Positions 36,986-46,042 of a stretch of 64,000 nucleotides of DNA are shown in pieces; the first letter of the stretch is position 1; each line of letters begins with the position of its first letter. A model generated the notes under the pieces. The model saw only the letters and a list, made by a program, of their open reading frames with translations. It was not told where the DNA came from and ran no database searches. The translations under genes and the position numbers were made by a program. Source of the DNA: GCA-2686265 sp036010965 (GTDB lineage Bacteria; Planctomycetota; UBA1135; GCA-002686595); the NCBI GenBank assembly GCA_036010965.1, contig DASCMO010000114.1:23491-87490 (forward strand), in the 5' to 3' direction.

Positions 36986-38965
36986 ATGCACCTCGACCCC
37001 CTCAGAAGCGCCGCCCGGCGCCACGCCTCCCTGACCCTGTGGGTCGCCAATGTGGCGGCCGGCACCCTGGTGGGTACGGCGTACCTCGAGCACGTGCCCG
37101 CCGATGCGTCCCTCGCGACCTGGATCTTCGGTGCCCTGGGCCTGCTCTCCAGTGTTGCGACCCTGGCCCTCGTCCCGGCGCTCCTGCTGTGGGCAATCCA
37201 CCGCTGGGTGCGCTCCGATCGGCTCACGGCCCTCGCCGCCGGCCTGGTCGGGGGCGTCTTTCTGGTGCTGCTCGCCGCCGACACGGTCGTCTTCACCCTC
37301 CTTGGCCACCACTTCAACGGCGCCGTCTGGAACGTCGTATTCACCCGCGGTTCCGAGGATGCGGTCCACCTCGGCGCCGGTGTCTGGGTTCCCTCTGTCG
37401 GCGCCCTGGCCCTCTTGACGCTGATCGAAGCCTGGCTCTGGAGCGTCTTGTTGCGGCGCCGACTCGTGCGCCGAGCGAGCCCTGCGCCGCGCGCCTTCAG
37501 TCTGCGCCCGATCGCTCTGCTGGGCGGCGCCTACCTGGCGATCTTCGCGGTCGAGAAGACGATCTACGCGGCGGCCGAGTATCGCGGAGACCGGCAAGTA
37601 CACGGGGTCTCACAGGCCCTGCCGATGTACCAGGGCCTGCGCGTCTCAGCCCTGTTGCCCGAGGAACTCGCCGGCGCCGAGCGACTGCCCACGGTCGAGT
37701 TCCGCCTGGGCGATCGGGCGCTGGTCTACCCGCAGGAGATGCCGCAGGTCGATCCCGCAGGTCCGCGACCGAACATCCTGCTGCTGGTGATCGACACCTG
37801 GCGGCGCGACATGCTCGACGAGTCCACGACGCCCGAGCTGTGGGCCTTCGCCCAGGGCGCGCGGCGCTTCGAGGATCACTGGAGCGGCGGGAACAGCACG
37901 CGCTTCGGCATCTTCTCCCTTCTCTACGGTCTGCACGGCTCCTATTGGTTCCCGGTCTTCGAGGCGCGCCGTCCTCCGGTCCTGATGGACGTACTGGGGG
38001 AGCTGGGCTACGAGCGCGCGGTCTTCTCGAGCGCTTCCCAGAGCTACCCGGAGTTCCGCGAGACGGCCTGGGCGGAGCTGAACCCCGAGCTAATCCTCGA
38101 CGATCACGACGGCGAGCGAGCCGATGAGCGCGACGGCCAGGTGGCGCAGCGCTTCGACGAGTGGATGGCCTGCCGCGAGGCATCGGAGCGACCGTTCTTC
38201 GCCTTCGTGCTGCTCGACTCTCCTCACCAGCCATACGACTCGCCCTCCTCCGGTCCCTTCCAGCCGGCGGCCGAGGCGCTGAACTACATCGAGCTCGCGC
38301 GCTCGAACGCGCCCGATCTCGTGCAGCGCGTGTTCAACCGCTACCGCAACGCCGTGCACCACGCCGACACCGTGGCGGGCGACATCCTGAACGCCTTGCG
38401 CGAGCACGGCGCTCTGGAGAACACCCTGGTGGTGATCACGGGCGACCACGGCGAGGAGTTTCAGGAGAACGGTTTCTGGGGCCACACGAGCAACTTCAGC
38501 TCCGAGCAGTTGGCCGTGCCGATGCTCCTCTCTGGGCCGCGGGTGGAGCCGGGGGTGGAGCGGCGGGCGACGACGCACGCCGACCTGCCCGCCACCCTGC
38601 TGGAGCTGCTGGGCGCGGACCCCTCGGCGCGGGCGCGCTGGACCCAGGGCGCGAACCTGCTCTCGCCACCCGCCGGTCGGGCCCTGACCGTCGCGGGCTG
38701 GGAGCACCTGGGCCTGATTCTGGGGGATGAGGTGTTTCGGGTGGGGGTGGAGGCCCGCTCGCCCCTGGATGTGGAGGTCTTCGACCTCTCCTGGAAGCCC
38801 GTCGCGGAGCCGGGCGGGGCCTATCTGCGCGAGTACGACAGCATCGAGACCCTCGCGCGGGAGTGCACGCAGTTCCTGGCCAGCGAACCGACCCGCTGGT
38901 GGACGGCGGCGGCGCGCGGACGGACGCGGGCTACACTGCTTCGCCGCCCGACCGCGGCGCGATGA
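36986..38965 (+). CDS. Inner-membrane alkaline-phosphatase-superfamily hydrolase, YejM/PbgA-like
   Basis: 659 residues. Five or so transmembrane segments in the first 210 residues resemble the N-terminal membrane domain of YejM/PbgA ('SLTLWVANVAAGTLVGTAYL'). A periplasmic sulfatase-fold domain follows: metal site 'ILLLVIDTWRRDML', nucleophile region 'GGNSTRFGIFSLLYG' with Thr, and the distal metal site 'VVITGDHGEEFQENGFWGH'. There is no Cys for formylglycine, so it is unlikely to be an arylsulfatase. It may act on phospholipids or lipid A, or have a regulatory role as YejM does. It lies 7 nt upstream of the multiheme lipoprotein gene. Confidence 0.85.
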   Translation: MHLDPLRSAARRHASLTLWVANVAAGTLVGTAYLEHVPADASLATWIFGALGLLSSVATLALVPALLLWAIHRWVRSDRLTALAAGLVGGVFLVLLAADTVVFTLLGHHFNGAVWNVVFTRGSEDAVHLGAGVWVPSVGALALLTLIEAWLWSVLLRRRLVRRASPAPRAFSLRPIALLGGAYLAIFAVEKTIYAAAEYRGDRQVHGVSQALPMYQGLRVSALLPEELAGAERLPTVEFRLGDRALVYPQEMPQVDPAGPRPNILLLVIDTWRRDMLDESTTPELWAFAQGARRFEDHWSGGNSTRFGIFSLLYGLHGSYWFPVFEARRPPVLMDVLGELGYERAVFSSASQSYPEFRETAWAELNPELILDDHDGERADERDGQVAQRFDEWMACREASERPFFAFVLLDSPHQPYDSPSSGPFQPAAEALNYIELARSNAPDLVQRVFNRYRNAVHHADTVAGDILNALREHGALENTLVVITGDHGEEFQENGFWGHTSNFSSEQLAVPMLLSGPRVEPGVERRATTHADLPATLLELLGADPSARARWTQGANLLSPPAGRALTVAGWEHLGLILGDEVFRVGVEARSPLDVEVFDLSWKPVAEPGGAYLREYDSIETLARECTQFLASEPTRWWTAAARGRTRATLLRRPTAAR

Positions 38966-38972
38966 CACTTCC

Positions 38973-41318
38973 ATGGTGACACCCCGCGCGAACTTCCTCG
39001 CCCTCGCAGCCACCCTGGGCGCGGGCGCGGTGCTGCTCTGGCTCGGCGCCTGCAGTGAGCGCGAGAGTGAAGACGCCGAGCGAGAGAGCGCCGCGTCGAG
39101 CGCAACCGCCGCCACCCACGTCGGCCGGGAGGCCTGCGCCGGTTGCCACGCCGACGAGCACCAGCGCTGGCTCGGCTCGCATCACGACCTCGCCATGCAG
39201 GTCGCCGACGAGACGACCGTGCTGGGGGACTTCGACGACGCGAGCCTGACCCACTTCGGCCGCACCTCGACCTTCTTCCGACGCGATGGCGGGTTCTTTC
39301 TGCGCACCGACGGCGCCGACGGCGAGCCGGCGGAGTTCCGCGTCGCCTACACCTTCGGCGTCGAACCGTTGCAGCAGTACCTGATCGCCTTCCCCGGCGG
39401 TCGCTACCAGGTGTCGAGCCTGTGCTGGGACGCGCGAGCGGCGTCCGAGGGCGGACAACGCTGGTTTCATCTCTACCCCGACGAGCCGATCGAGCACGAC
39501 GACGTGCTGCACTGGACCGGGCCCAACCAGAACTGGAACTACATGTGCGCGGAGTGTCACTCGACCGACCTGCGCAAGGGCTACGACCTCGAGCGAGACG
39601 TCTACGAGACCACCTGGGAGGAGATCGACGTCTCGTGCGAGGCCTGTCACGGCCCCGGTTCGGCCCACCTGGACTGGGCGGCCGACTGGGCCGCGGGGCG
39701 GGCGAGTGACGGGGGCGCCCGGGGGTTCGCTGTCGATCTGCTCGCCGACGCGCCGGCGGTCTGGACCACCGATCCCGAGAGCGGCTTGCCGCGACGCTCG
39801 CCCGCGCTCGTCGGCCACGAGCAGGTGGACACTTGCGCTCGCTGCCACGCTCGGCGCTCGCCGATCGCCGCGGACTACGAGCACGGCCGGCCGTTCCTCG
39901 ACACCCACCGCCCGGCCCTGCTCGACGAGCTGCTCTACCACGCCGATGGGCAGATCCAGGACGAGGTCTATGTCTACGGCTCCTTCGTCCAGAGCCGCAT
40001 GTACCGGGCGGGGGTCGTCTGCACCGACTGCCACGATCCGCACCGTCCGACGATCGAGGTGGGGGACGCGGTCTGCTCGAAGTGCCACGAGCCCGCGCGC
40101 TTCGACACGCCCGAGCACCACCTGCACGAGCCCGGTTCGCCTGGGGCGAGCTGCGTCGCCTGCCACATGAGCGAGCGCACCTTCATGGTGGTCGATCCGC
40201 GCCGCGACCACTCTTTCCGCGTTCCGCGCCCCGACCTGGCGGCGAGCATTGGAACGCCCGACGCTTGCAGCGCGTGTCATGCCGAGCGCGGAGCCGAGTG
40301 GGCGGCGGGCGTGCTCGAGGAGCGCTTCGGTGCCGTCGAGGGCCGTCGCCCGCAGTTCGCCGAGGCGCTCCATGTCGGGCGTATCGAGGCGCCCGGAGCG
40401 GCGCGCAAGCTGGCGCGCCTGGCGGGGGACGGCGAGGCGCCCGGCATCGCGCGGGCGACGGCGCTGTCCCTGCTGGCGCGTCGACCGTCGCCTGCGACCG
40501 TGAGCGCGGCGCGCGCCGCCCTGGCCGACACCGATCCCCTGGTGCGCAGCGCCGCCTTGACCGCTCTGGAGGTCGCCGACCTTCCCGTGCGCCTCGCCGG
40601 CGCCCTGCCCCTGCTCTCCGATCCCGTGCGCTCGGTGCGCATCGAGGCCGCCCGCATCCTGGTCGGCGCGCCGAGGGAGATCCTGGGCCCCGCCGACCGC
40701 GAGCGTCTCGACGCCGCCCTGGAGGAGGCGCGCTCGGCGGAGCTCGTCAGCGCCGACCGACCCGACGCGCATCTCAACATCGGCTTGCTCGACGCCGAGG
40801 GCGGCGACCTGGAGGCCGCCGAGCGATCCTATCGCCGAGCTCTACTCCTCGATCCGGCCTACGCGCCGGCCTACGCGAACCTGGCGGACCTGTTTCGAGT
40901 GCGCGGGGCGGACGGGGAGGGGGAGCGCATACTGCGCGAGGGCGTGGCGCGCGTGCCCGAGAGCGGCGCGCTCCAGCACGCCCTGGGCCTGGCGCTGGTT
41001 CGCCTCGGGCGCACCGAGGAGTCCCTGGAGCCCTTGCGGCGCGGCGCCGAGCTGCGCCGCGACCTGGCGCGCTACGCCTTCGCCCACGGGATCGCCCTGC
41101 AGGCCGTCGGTCGCCTGGAACCGGCCTGGGCCGCCCTCGAGGGGGCTCTGGCGCGTCACCCGCACGATCGCGAGCTGCTCGGCGCTCTGGTGGCGGTCTG
41201 CCGCGAGCTCGAGCGCGACGCCGATACCCGAACCTATGCGCGGCGCCTGCTGGAGGTCGCTCCCGACGACGCGGGGGTGCGCGCGCTGGTGGAGGAGCTG
41301 GAGGCCGCGGGGCGCTGA
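38973..41318 (+). CDS. Octaheme c-type cytochrome lipoprotein with HEAT and TPR repeats
   Basis: 781 residues from the ATG at 38973. The signal peptide ends at lipobox 'WLGACSE'. Eight CxxCH heme motifs are spread over about 380 residues: CAGCH, CAECH, CEACH, CARCH, CTDCH, CSKCH, CVACH and CSACH. The segment after that has HEAT-like repeats ('TALSLLARRPSPATVSAARA') and then TPRs ('YRRALLLDPAYAPAYANLAD'). The heme region is like the cytochrome c554 family. It probably moves electrons in the periplasm, with the repeats serving as a docking platform. It is followed after 59 nt by the selenoprotein gene, which suggests a redox partnership. Confidence 0.88.
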   Translation: MVTPRANFLALAATLGAGAVLLWLGACSERESEDAERESAASSATAATHVGREACAGCHADEHQRWLGSHHDLAMQVADETTVLGDFDDASLTHFGRTSTFFRRDGGFFLRTDGADGEPAEFRVAYTFGVEPLQQYLIAFPGGRYQVSSLCWDARAASEGGQRWFHLYPDEPIEHDDVLHWTGPNQNWNYMCAECHSTDLRKGYDLERDVYETTWEEIDVSCEACHGPGSAHLDWAADWAAGRASDGGARGFAVDLLADAPAVWTTDPESGLPRRSPALVGHEQVDTCARCHARRSPIAADYEHGRPFLDTHRPALLDELLYHADGQIQDEVYVYGSFVQSRMYRAGVVCTDCHDPHRPTIEVGDAVCSKCHEPARFDTPEHHLHEPGSPGASCVACHMSERTFMVVDPRRDHSFRVPRPDLAASIGTPDACSACHAERGAEWAAGVLEERFGAVEGRRPQFAEALHVGRIEAPGAARKLARLAGDGEAPGIARATALSLLARRPSPATVSAARAALADTDPLVRSAALTALEVADLPVRLAGALPLLSDPVRSVRIEAARILVGAPREILGPADRERLDAALEEARSAELVSADRPDAHLNIGLLDAEGGDLEAAERSYRRALLLDPAYAPAYANLADLFRVRGADGEGERILREGVARVPESGALQHALGLALVRLGRTEESLEPLRRGAELRRDLARYAFAHGIALQAVGRLEPAWAALEGALARHPHDRELLGALVAVCRELERDADTRTYARRLLEVAPDDAGVRALVEELEAAGR

Positions 41319-41377
41319 AGAGCGAGAATGACCGCGCGCGAACCCTCCTCGCCCGCCGTGGCGACTACAGTGTCCCC

Positions 41378-42805
41378 ATGAGGACGCGGCGACATCTGGC
41401 GGGCTTCGCGCTCGCCCTCGGATCCGCTCTGGGCGCCGCGGTGGCTCCGGCCCGGGCGCAGGAGGTCGGGTTTCGCATCGGCCAGCTCGTTCCCGACATC
41501 ACCTTGCCGACGATCGACGGCGAGGGTGTCGTGCGCCTGTCCGACCTGCGCGGCCGGCGCGTCCTGTTGATCGAGTTCGCGTCCTGGTGAGCATCCTGCC
41601 GTCGGCACGTGCCGGTCTGGCACGAGTTCACTCGCTCCCTGCGCGAGGAGGACGACCTCGTCGTGGTCGGCATCGCCAGCGAGCAGCACGCCGACCGCGC
41701 GCGCCTGTTCGCACAGTGGCACGGGATCGACTGGCCGATCCTGTGGGATCCGTTCAACCTGACCGGCTCCTCGGCGGTGCCCAACATCACCGGCATCGAC
41801 GAGCACGGTGTGGTGCGCGTCGTACGACCGAAGCCGGACGAGTTCGTCGAGGCCTTTATCTCGCCCGCCTTCAGGCCGCCGGCCGATCCCGCGCCGCGGC
41901 CCTGGATCCTCACTCCCACGGCCCTGGCCGAGCCGGGGCGGGATGGGGCGCTGGATGCCCTGGCCTGGTTCCTCGGCGCCCCCTGGACGACGGAGATGGA
42001 GCCCGCGGCGCTTGAGGCCGGCATGGAGCGCCGCCTGGCTGCCCTGGCCGCGGCCGCGGGCGCTCCCGGCGCCGATCCCGCCTGGTCCTTCCGCCTGGGT
42101 GTCGCGCGCCGTCTGCGTCTCGACTCGCCGGTCGGTCGCGCGGGTGACTTTGGTTCCGCCGTCGAGGCCTGGTCGGCTGCCTTGCGCTCCGGCCCGCACC
42201 AGTATGTGTGGCGTCGTCGCCTACAGCAGTTCGGTCCGCGGCTAGACAAGCCCTACAACTTCTACGGTTGGATCGAGGGAGCGCGCGCCGAACTCCGCGT
42301 GCGCGGCGAGGAGCCCGTGGAGGTGTCGACGCGCCTGTGCGGGAGCGAGTGCTCCGAGCATGGTCCGCTCTCCTTCTCCGAGGGCGGGACCGAGCCGGAT
42401 CCCGAAGGCGCGATCGAGCGTGCTGTCGCCGGTCTCGTCGATGTGGACGCCGCGGTGGTCTTCCACTCACGCGCGGTGGAGGGCCGCCTCGACCTCCCGT
42501 CCGACGTGCGCGTCCACGTCACCTTGCGTCCCGGGCGCGGCGTGCACTGGACGAACGACGCCGGCCCGGCGCTGGTCTGGATCGATCCCCCCGAGGGCTG
42601 GCGTGCCGAGCGCCGTCTCTTCACGCTCCCCGCGCCCGCGTCGGAGACCAGCGCCGAGCTGCGCGCGATCGACTTCGAGATGAGCCCGAAACCGGGAGTG
42701 TTGTTGGGTGAGGGGTTGAGCGGTTATGCGTTGTTGTTCGTCTGCGGTCCCGACGACGGCCCTTGCCGCTTCGTTCGCTGCGGGTTCTCAGCCCGCACCC
42801 GCTAG
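41378..42805 (+). CDS. Secreted thioredoxin-fold selenoprotein (in-frame UGA as Sec71)
   Basis: 476 codons including a UGA at 41588-41590 and the final stop. The reading frame is intact on both sides of the UGA. There is a signal peptide up to 'APARAQ' (about residue 27), then a redoxin domain. The block before UGA reads 'VLLIEFASW' and the block after reads 'ASCRRHVPVWHEF'. Aligned to TlpA/thioredoxin 'W-C-x-x-C-R...P', the UGA sits exactly on the first Cys, giving W-U-A-S-C. The fold continues with 'GIDWPILWDPFN' and 'IDEHGVVRVV'. About 300 further residues include 'WRRRLQQFGPRLDKPYNFY' and have no family I can name. A hairpin with a GGUCU loop follows the UGA. The selenium machinery (selA, selB, selC) is not in this window. 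Confidence 0.88.
41588..41624 (+). promoter_or_regulatory. Bacterial SECIS hairpin directing Sec at UGA 41588-41590
   Basis: Directly downstream of the UGA, CGTGCC (41608-41613) pairs perfectly with GGCACG (41619-41624) around the loop GGTCT (41614-41618). After an A.A mismatch the helix can extend by one C-G and two G-U pairs. E. coli fdhF, the reference bacterial SECIS, has the same GGUCU apical loop, 19-23 nt after its UGA. Here the loop lies 24-28 nt after UGA, within the known range for bacterial elements. SelB recognition of this loop is inferred. Confidence 0.82.
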
Positions 42806-42871
42806 CTAACCTCTTCGACGGCACGGTGCCGCCGCGCCGTCGCGCGCTTTCTCGCTGTTAGAGTGGAGTTC

Positions 42872-42988
42872 ATGACCCAACGCATCATCGACGCCTGGGT
42901 CCAGCACCCGACCGCGCGCATGGTGGACGAGCCGATGGCCGAGCGGTTCCCGTCGCGCAGCGCCGTCGAGGTCTTCGGTCTGGCTTGA
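42872..42988 (+). pseudogene. Truncated 5' end of an amidohydrolase-family gene
   Basis: A 38-codon frame starting 'MTQRIIDAWVQHPTARMVDE' and ending in TGA at 42986-42988. The start matches the conserved N-terminus of amidohydrolase-2 family proteins ('RIIDAW.QHPT...', followed by a 'P.F..L.RW' segment), which are normally 300 residues or more. Here the frame leaves the family pattern after 'DEPMAERFP' and stops. A GAGTGGAG ribosome-site-like stretch precedes the ATG. Most likely this is a remnant left by deletion. The 3' remainder is replaced by the end of the convergent protease gene. Confidence 0.55.
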
Positions 42989-43079
42989 GTTTGTCGTGAC
43001 CAGATCAGTGCTTGCGCCCCAGCACCTCTCGCGCGCGCTTTCGAGGCGACGGCGAAGGGGCTGAGGCTGCGGACCGCTG

Positions 43080-45743
43080 CTACGGACGAAACGTCACCGA
43101 TAGACCGTTGCTGAGGTTGAAGCCGCTGCCGCAGGGGCCGGCGGGGTCACGGAACCAGGCCTGGAAGTGCCAGGTCGAGCCGGCGACGATCGTACCCGAG
43201 GGCGGGAAGTGGGTGGCGGAGAAGGCGACGATGCCCGGGCCCTCGACCAGCTCGCCGAGGACGCCGCTGTTCTGCACGTTGAAGCGCAAGAAGCCCGAAG
43301 CGCCCGGCCCCACGCAGCGCAAGCCGTCCCCGAAGGGGACCGCCGCTGTGCCGCCGCCCATGTAGATCAGGCCGTTCTGGTTCGGCGGCACCCCGAGGAC
43401 GGTCAGCACCAGGTCGTCCGCTGCCACGCCGTCGGTCCCGCAGGCGCTGAGCAGGGCGCCGGTGCCCGTGGAACCTGCGCAGCCCGCGTTCGGATCCGGG
43501 TTGCTGCAAGGGGCACCGGACGCGCAGAAGCAATAGGACGCGGCGGACAGCTGACACTCGTCGGGCATGCCGTCGAGGTTGCAATCGGCGCTCGTCCCGT
43601 TCGCGATGTCCTGATCGTCGGGAATGCCGTTGTTGTTGCAGTCACCGTCACACTCGTCGGGAACGCCGTCGGCGTCGCCGTCGAGGGAGCGGCCGCTCGC
43701 GATGTCGTCGGAATCGACGATTCCGTTGCCGTTGCAGTCGGGGAGCACGACGGTGCAGGCGACATCGAAGACTTCGAGATCGTCCAGGGCGGCCTCGACG
43801 ATCGAACCCGAGCCCAAGTCGGACGCGATCACGCGCAGTCTGACCTGTGCCGTGGGAGCGACGAGGTCGCGCAGGCGGAACTGATGGGCGATCCAGTCGC
43901 CGTTGGTCCCCGCGCCGCTCGGTCCGATCGTCTCCACGTTCGTCCAGCTCGCGCCGCCGTCGGCAGAGACGTCGATCACGAGCACGTCCTCGTTGGGGGA
44001 GCCGCCCTCGGCGTTGGAGTACCAGCGCCAGTAGCTGACCAGCGGATCGGTCGCCGCCGAGAGGTCGAGGATGGGGCTCTCCAGGGTCGTGAAGCCGCCG
44101 TCAACGTCGTTCTCTCCGACGCTGCCACCGTTCGAACCCTGGCCGGTCACCCAGCAGGTCGTGCCCGGCGCGGGAGTGTGGTCGTCCTCGGGCTGGGCGT
44201 CCGTCCCGATCGGGTTGACGCGCGTCCACTGGCCGGTCGTCGCCGTGTCTCCGGCCACGCCGCCGCTCCAGCCGCTGTCGGCCTCGAGGTCGTCGGCGAA
44301 CACCGTCGTCGCCGTCCCCACGCTGGCGGTGAAGGTCTCGATCGGTGCGTTGGCGGGCAAGGTGACGGTGCCGCAGGCGACGTTGTCGACGCTGAAGTAG
44401 AACTCCGGCGTTGCTCCGCAGACCGGCGGCGGGAGGACGGCACGGTAGAGGCCCGTGCCCTGTTCAGGCATCGGGATCGCGAGGAAGACGCCGCCGTTGT
44501 AGCGCACGTGGAGGTTTGCGCTCCCCGGCACGATGCTCCCCGTCACTTGCAAGTTGATGCTCGTGTCCTGCCCCGGAGTCAGGTTGCCGGGCAGCTCGCC
44601 GATCACTGAGAGGCCCGAGGCGCAGACGCCCTGGGGCGCGGCCAGGACGGCCTGCAGACCGCTGTTGTTGGTGCCGGTGCCGTGGTTTCCCGAGTTGGTG
44701 CTGCAGCCGCCGTGGGTGTGGATGCCCACGGCGAAGCCCGTCTGCTCCCAGATCACCGGCGAGCCCGAATTTCCGCCCGTGGTGTCGGTCTGGTACTCCA
44801 TCTCCGAGCCCCCGGCGGAGAGGCGCGGGCCGAAGTGGGTCTGCTGCACCTGATTGTGGGTCGAGGGCGAGCTGTCGGTTCCGTAGCCCGTGATGCGGAT
44901 CTGCTGGCTCGGGTCGAAGCTCGGCGGGAGGGAGAGGACGTAGTAGTCCCCCTGGGCCTGGTGCGGCAGCAGGCCGGTGATGGGGTTGGGGAAGACCCCG
45001 AAGTAGCCGTAGTCGTTGCCGACCCCCGCGCCCACTCCCTGCTCTGAGGCGGGGTCCACGGCGTACTGGTCCTCCGGCGGAGGGTGGTTGATGCCGCCGC
45101 TGCCGTTGGAGAGCGGGACGTTGAACTGTGCGGTGTTGACGCTCCCGGCGATGCAGTGGCCCGCGGTCAGCATGCAGTGGTTGCAGTCGTCGATGATCCA
45201 GCCCGTGCAGCCGACGGGCAAGAGGCGCGCGGCGCGCGGGTCGGCGGAGAGCACGCGGTCGTCGGTCGGTCCGCACTGGGACGGGTACGTGCCCGGCAGA
45301 AGCCCCACCTCGATGTGGCCGAAGGCGAGGTGGTTGGGCCCAGTGCCCGGCCAGGCGAGGACCTCGACCTGCACGGCGTCGCCGTTGAAATAGCAGCTGC
45401 GGTCGCCCCACTGTTCGCAGTGGATCGCGTTCAGCTCCTGGATCGCCCCGTCGGCGTGGGCCGTCAGGCGCAGGATCGAGCCGCGGCCGGTAAACACGTC
45501 GCCTGAGAGCTCGAGCCGATCGAAGTGCAGGCGCATCCACTGCGCGCCACCGAGGTAGACGGTCTCGGAGATGACGACTTCCGGGCGGGAGCCGTCGTTG
45601 GAGACCGCGCCCGAGTCCCAGGCGTAAGGCACGTGCTCCGAGGGCGGCGGCGCCTCTTGAGCCAGGGCGTGGGCGGCAGAGAAGCAGATCAGTGCGGCGC
45701 AGCCGAGGGCTGTGCCGAGCGCCAGGCGATGGGTGTGGCTCAT
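43080..45743 (-). CDS. Secreted trypsin-like serine protease with Ca-loop repeats and shared C-terminal module
   Basis: 887 residues from the ATG at 45743, with signal peptide ('CFSAAHALAQ'). The chymotrypsin-fold domain has the His site 'CMLTAGHC', a candidate Asp in 'VGNDYGYFG', and the Ser site 'DTTGGNSGSPVIW'. A jelly-roll/MAM-like module follows ('DSGWSGGVAGDTATTGQWTR'). Next come thrombospondin-3/dockerin-like loops ('DCNGNGIVDSDDI', 'DCNNNGIPDDQDI' and 'DCNLDGMPDECQ'). The C-terminal module has 'VPFGDGLRCVG' and 'GSTWHFQAWFRDPAG'. It is extracellular. The middle and end modules are shared with the proteins at 51036 and 53634. Confidence 0.88.
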   Translation of the reverse strand: MSHTHRLALGTALGCAALICFSAAHALAQEAPPPSEHVPYAWDSGAVSNDGSRPEVVISETVYLGGAQWMRLHFDRLELSGDVFTGRGSILRLTAHADGAIQELNAIHCEQWGDRSCYFNGDAVQVEVLAWPGTGPNHLAFGHIEVGLLPGTYPSQCGPTDDRVLSADPRAARLLPVGCTGWIIDDCNHCMLTAGHCIAGSVNTAQFNVPLSNGSGGINHPPPEDQYAVDPASEQGVGAGVGNDYGYFGVFPNPITGLLPHQAQGDYYVLSLPPSFDPSQQIRITGYGTDSSPSTHNQVQQTHFGPRLSAGGSEMEYQTDTTGGNSGSPVIWEQTGFAVGIHTHGGCSTNSGNHGTGTNNSGLQAVLAAPQGVCASGLSVIGELPGNLTPGQDTSINLQVTGSIVPGSANLHVRYNGGVFLAIPMPEQGTGLYRAVLPPPVCGATPEFYFSVDNVACGTVTLPANAPIETFTASVGTATTVFADDLEADSGWSGGVAGDTATTGQWTRVNPIGTDAQPEDDHTPAPGTTCWVTGQGSNGGSVGENDVDGGFTTLESPILDLSAATDPLVSYWRWYSNAEGGSPNEDVLVIDVSADGGASWTNVETIGPSGAGTNGDWIAHQFRLRDLVAPTAQVRLRVIASDLGSGSIVEAALDDLEVFDVACTVVLPDCNGNGIVDSDDIASGRSLDGDADGVPDECDGDCNNNGIPDDQDIANGTSADCNLDGMPDECQLSAASYCFCASGAPCSNPDPNAGCAGSTGTGALLSACGTDGVAADDLVLTVLGVPPNQNGLIYMGGGTAAVPFGDGLRCVGPGASGFLRFNVQNSGVLGELVEGPGIVAFSATHFPPSGTIVAGSTWHFQAWFRDPAGPCGSGFNLSNGLSVTFRP

Positions 45744-46042
45744 GGGTAGGTGGCGCTCCCCGGGGGGAGGGCGCGGGGAGGAAAAACCTGGGCCTCTCGG
45801 ACGACGGACTGCGCCCTGCTCCTGATCGTCACCCGGCGATCGTTCGGCGTCAAGGTGCGTTGGAGAGTCAGCGCCAGTGCCGGGCGCTTTTGGCGCGCTC
45901 GGATCACACGCGTCCAGCGCTTGGTCAGGCCGGGATCGCTGTGCAGTGAGGCTCCCCGTAGCTCTTCCTGGCTGCCTTGCCGCGCTCGCCGCCGCCGGAT
46001 GCGCGAGAGGGTGGTGGGGAGGCTGGAGGTCGCCGGGCAATC

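Noticed and set aside
41588..41590. The in-frame TGA as a sequencing error or true pseudogene
   Set aside because: The frame is the same on both sides, so no frameshift is involved. The TGA falls on the redox Cys position of the thioredoxin fold, and a GGUCU-loop hairpin follows at the right distance. The downstream 400 codons show no decay.
41588..41590. TGA read as Trp or Cys through an altered genetic code
   Set aside because: Many intact genes in the window end in TGA at the family-expected length (for example the nucleotidase at 4882-4884 and glcD at 12349), so TGA is a regular stop.
42986..42988. A second selenocysteine codon at the end of the amidohydrolase fragment
   Set aside because: The sequence after this TGA does not continue the amidohydrolase family pattern, no Cys is expected at this position, and I did not find a GGU-loop hairpin downstream.
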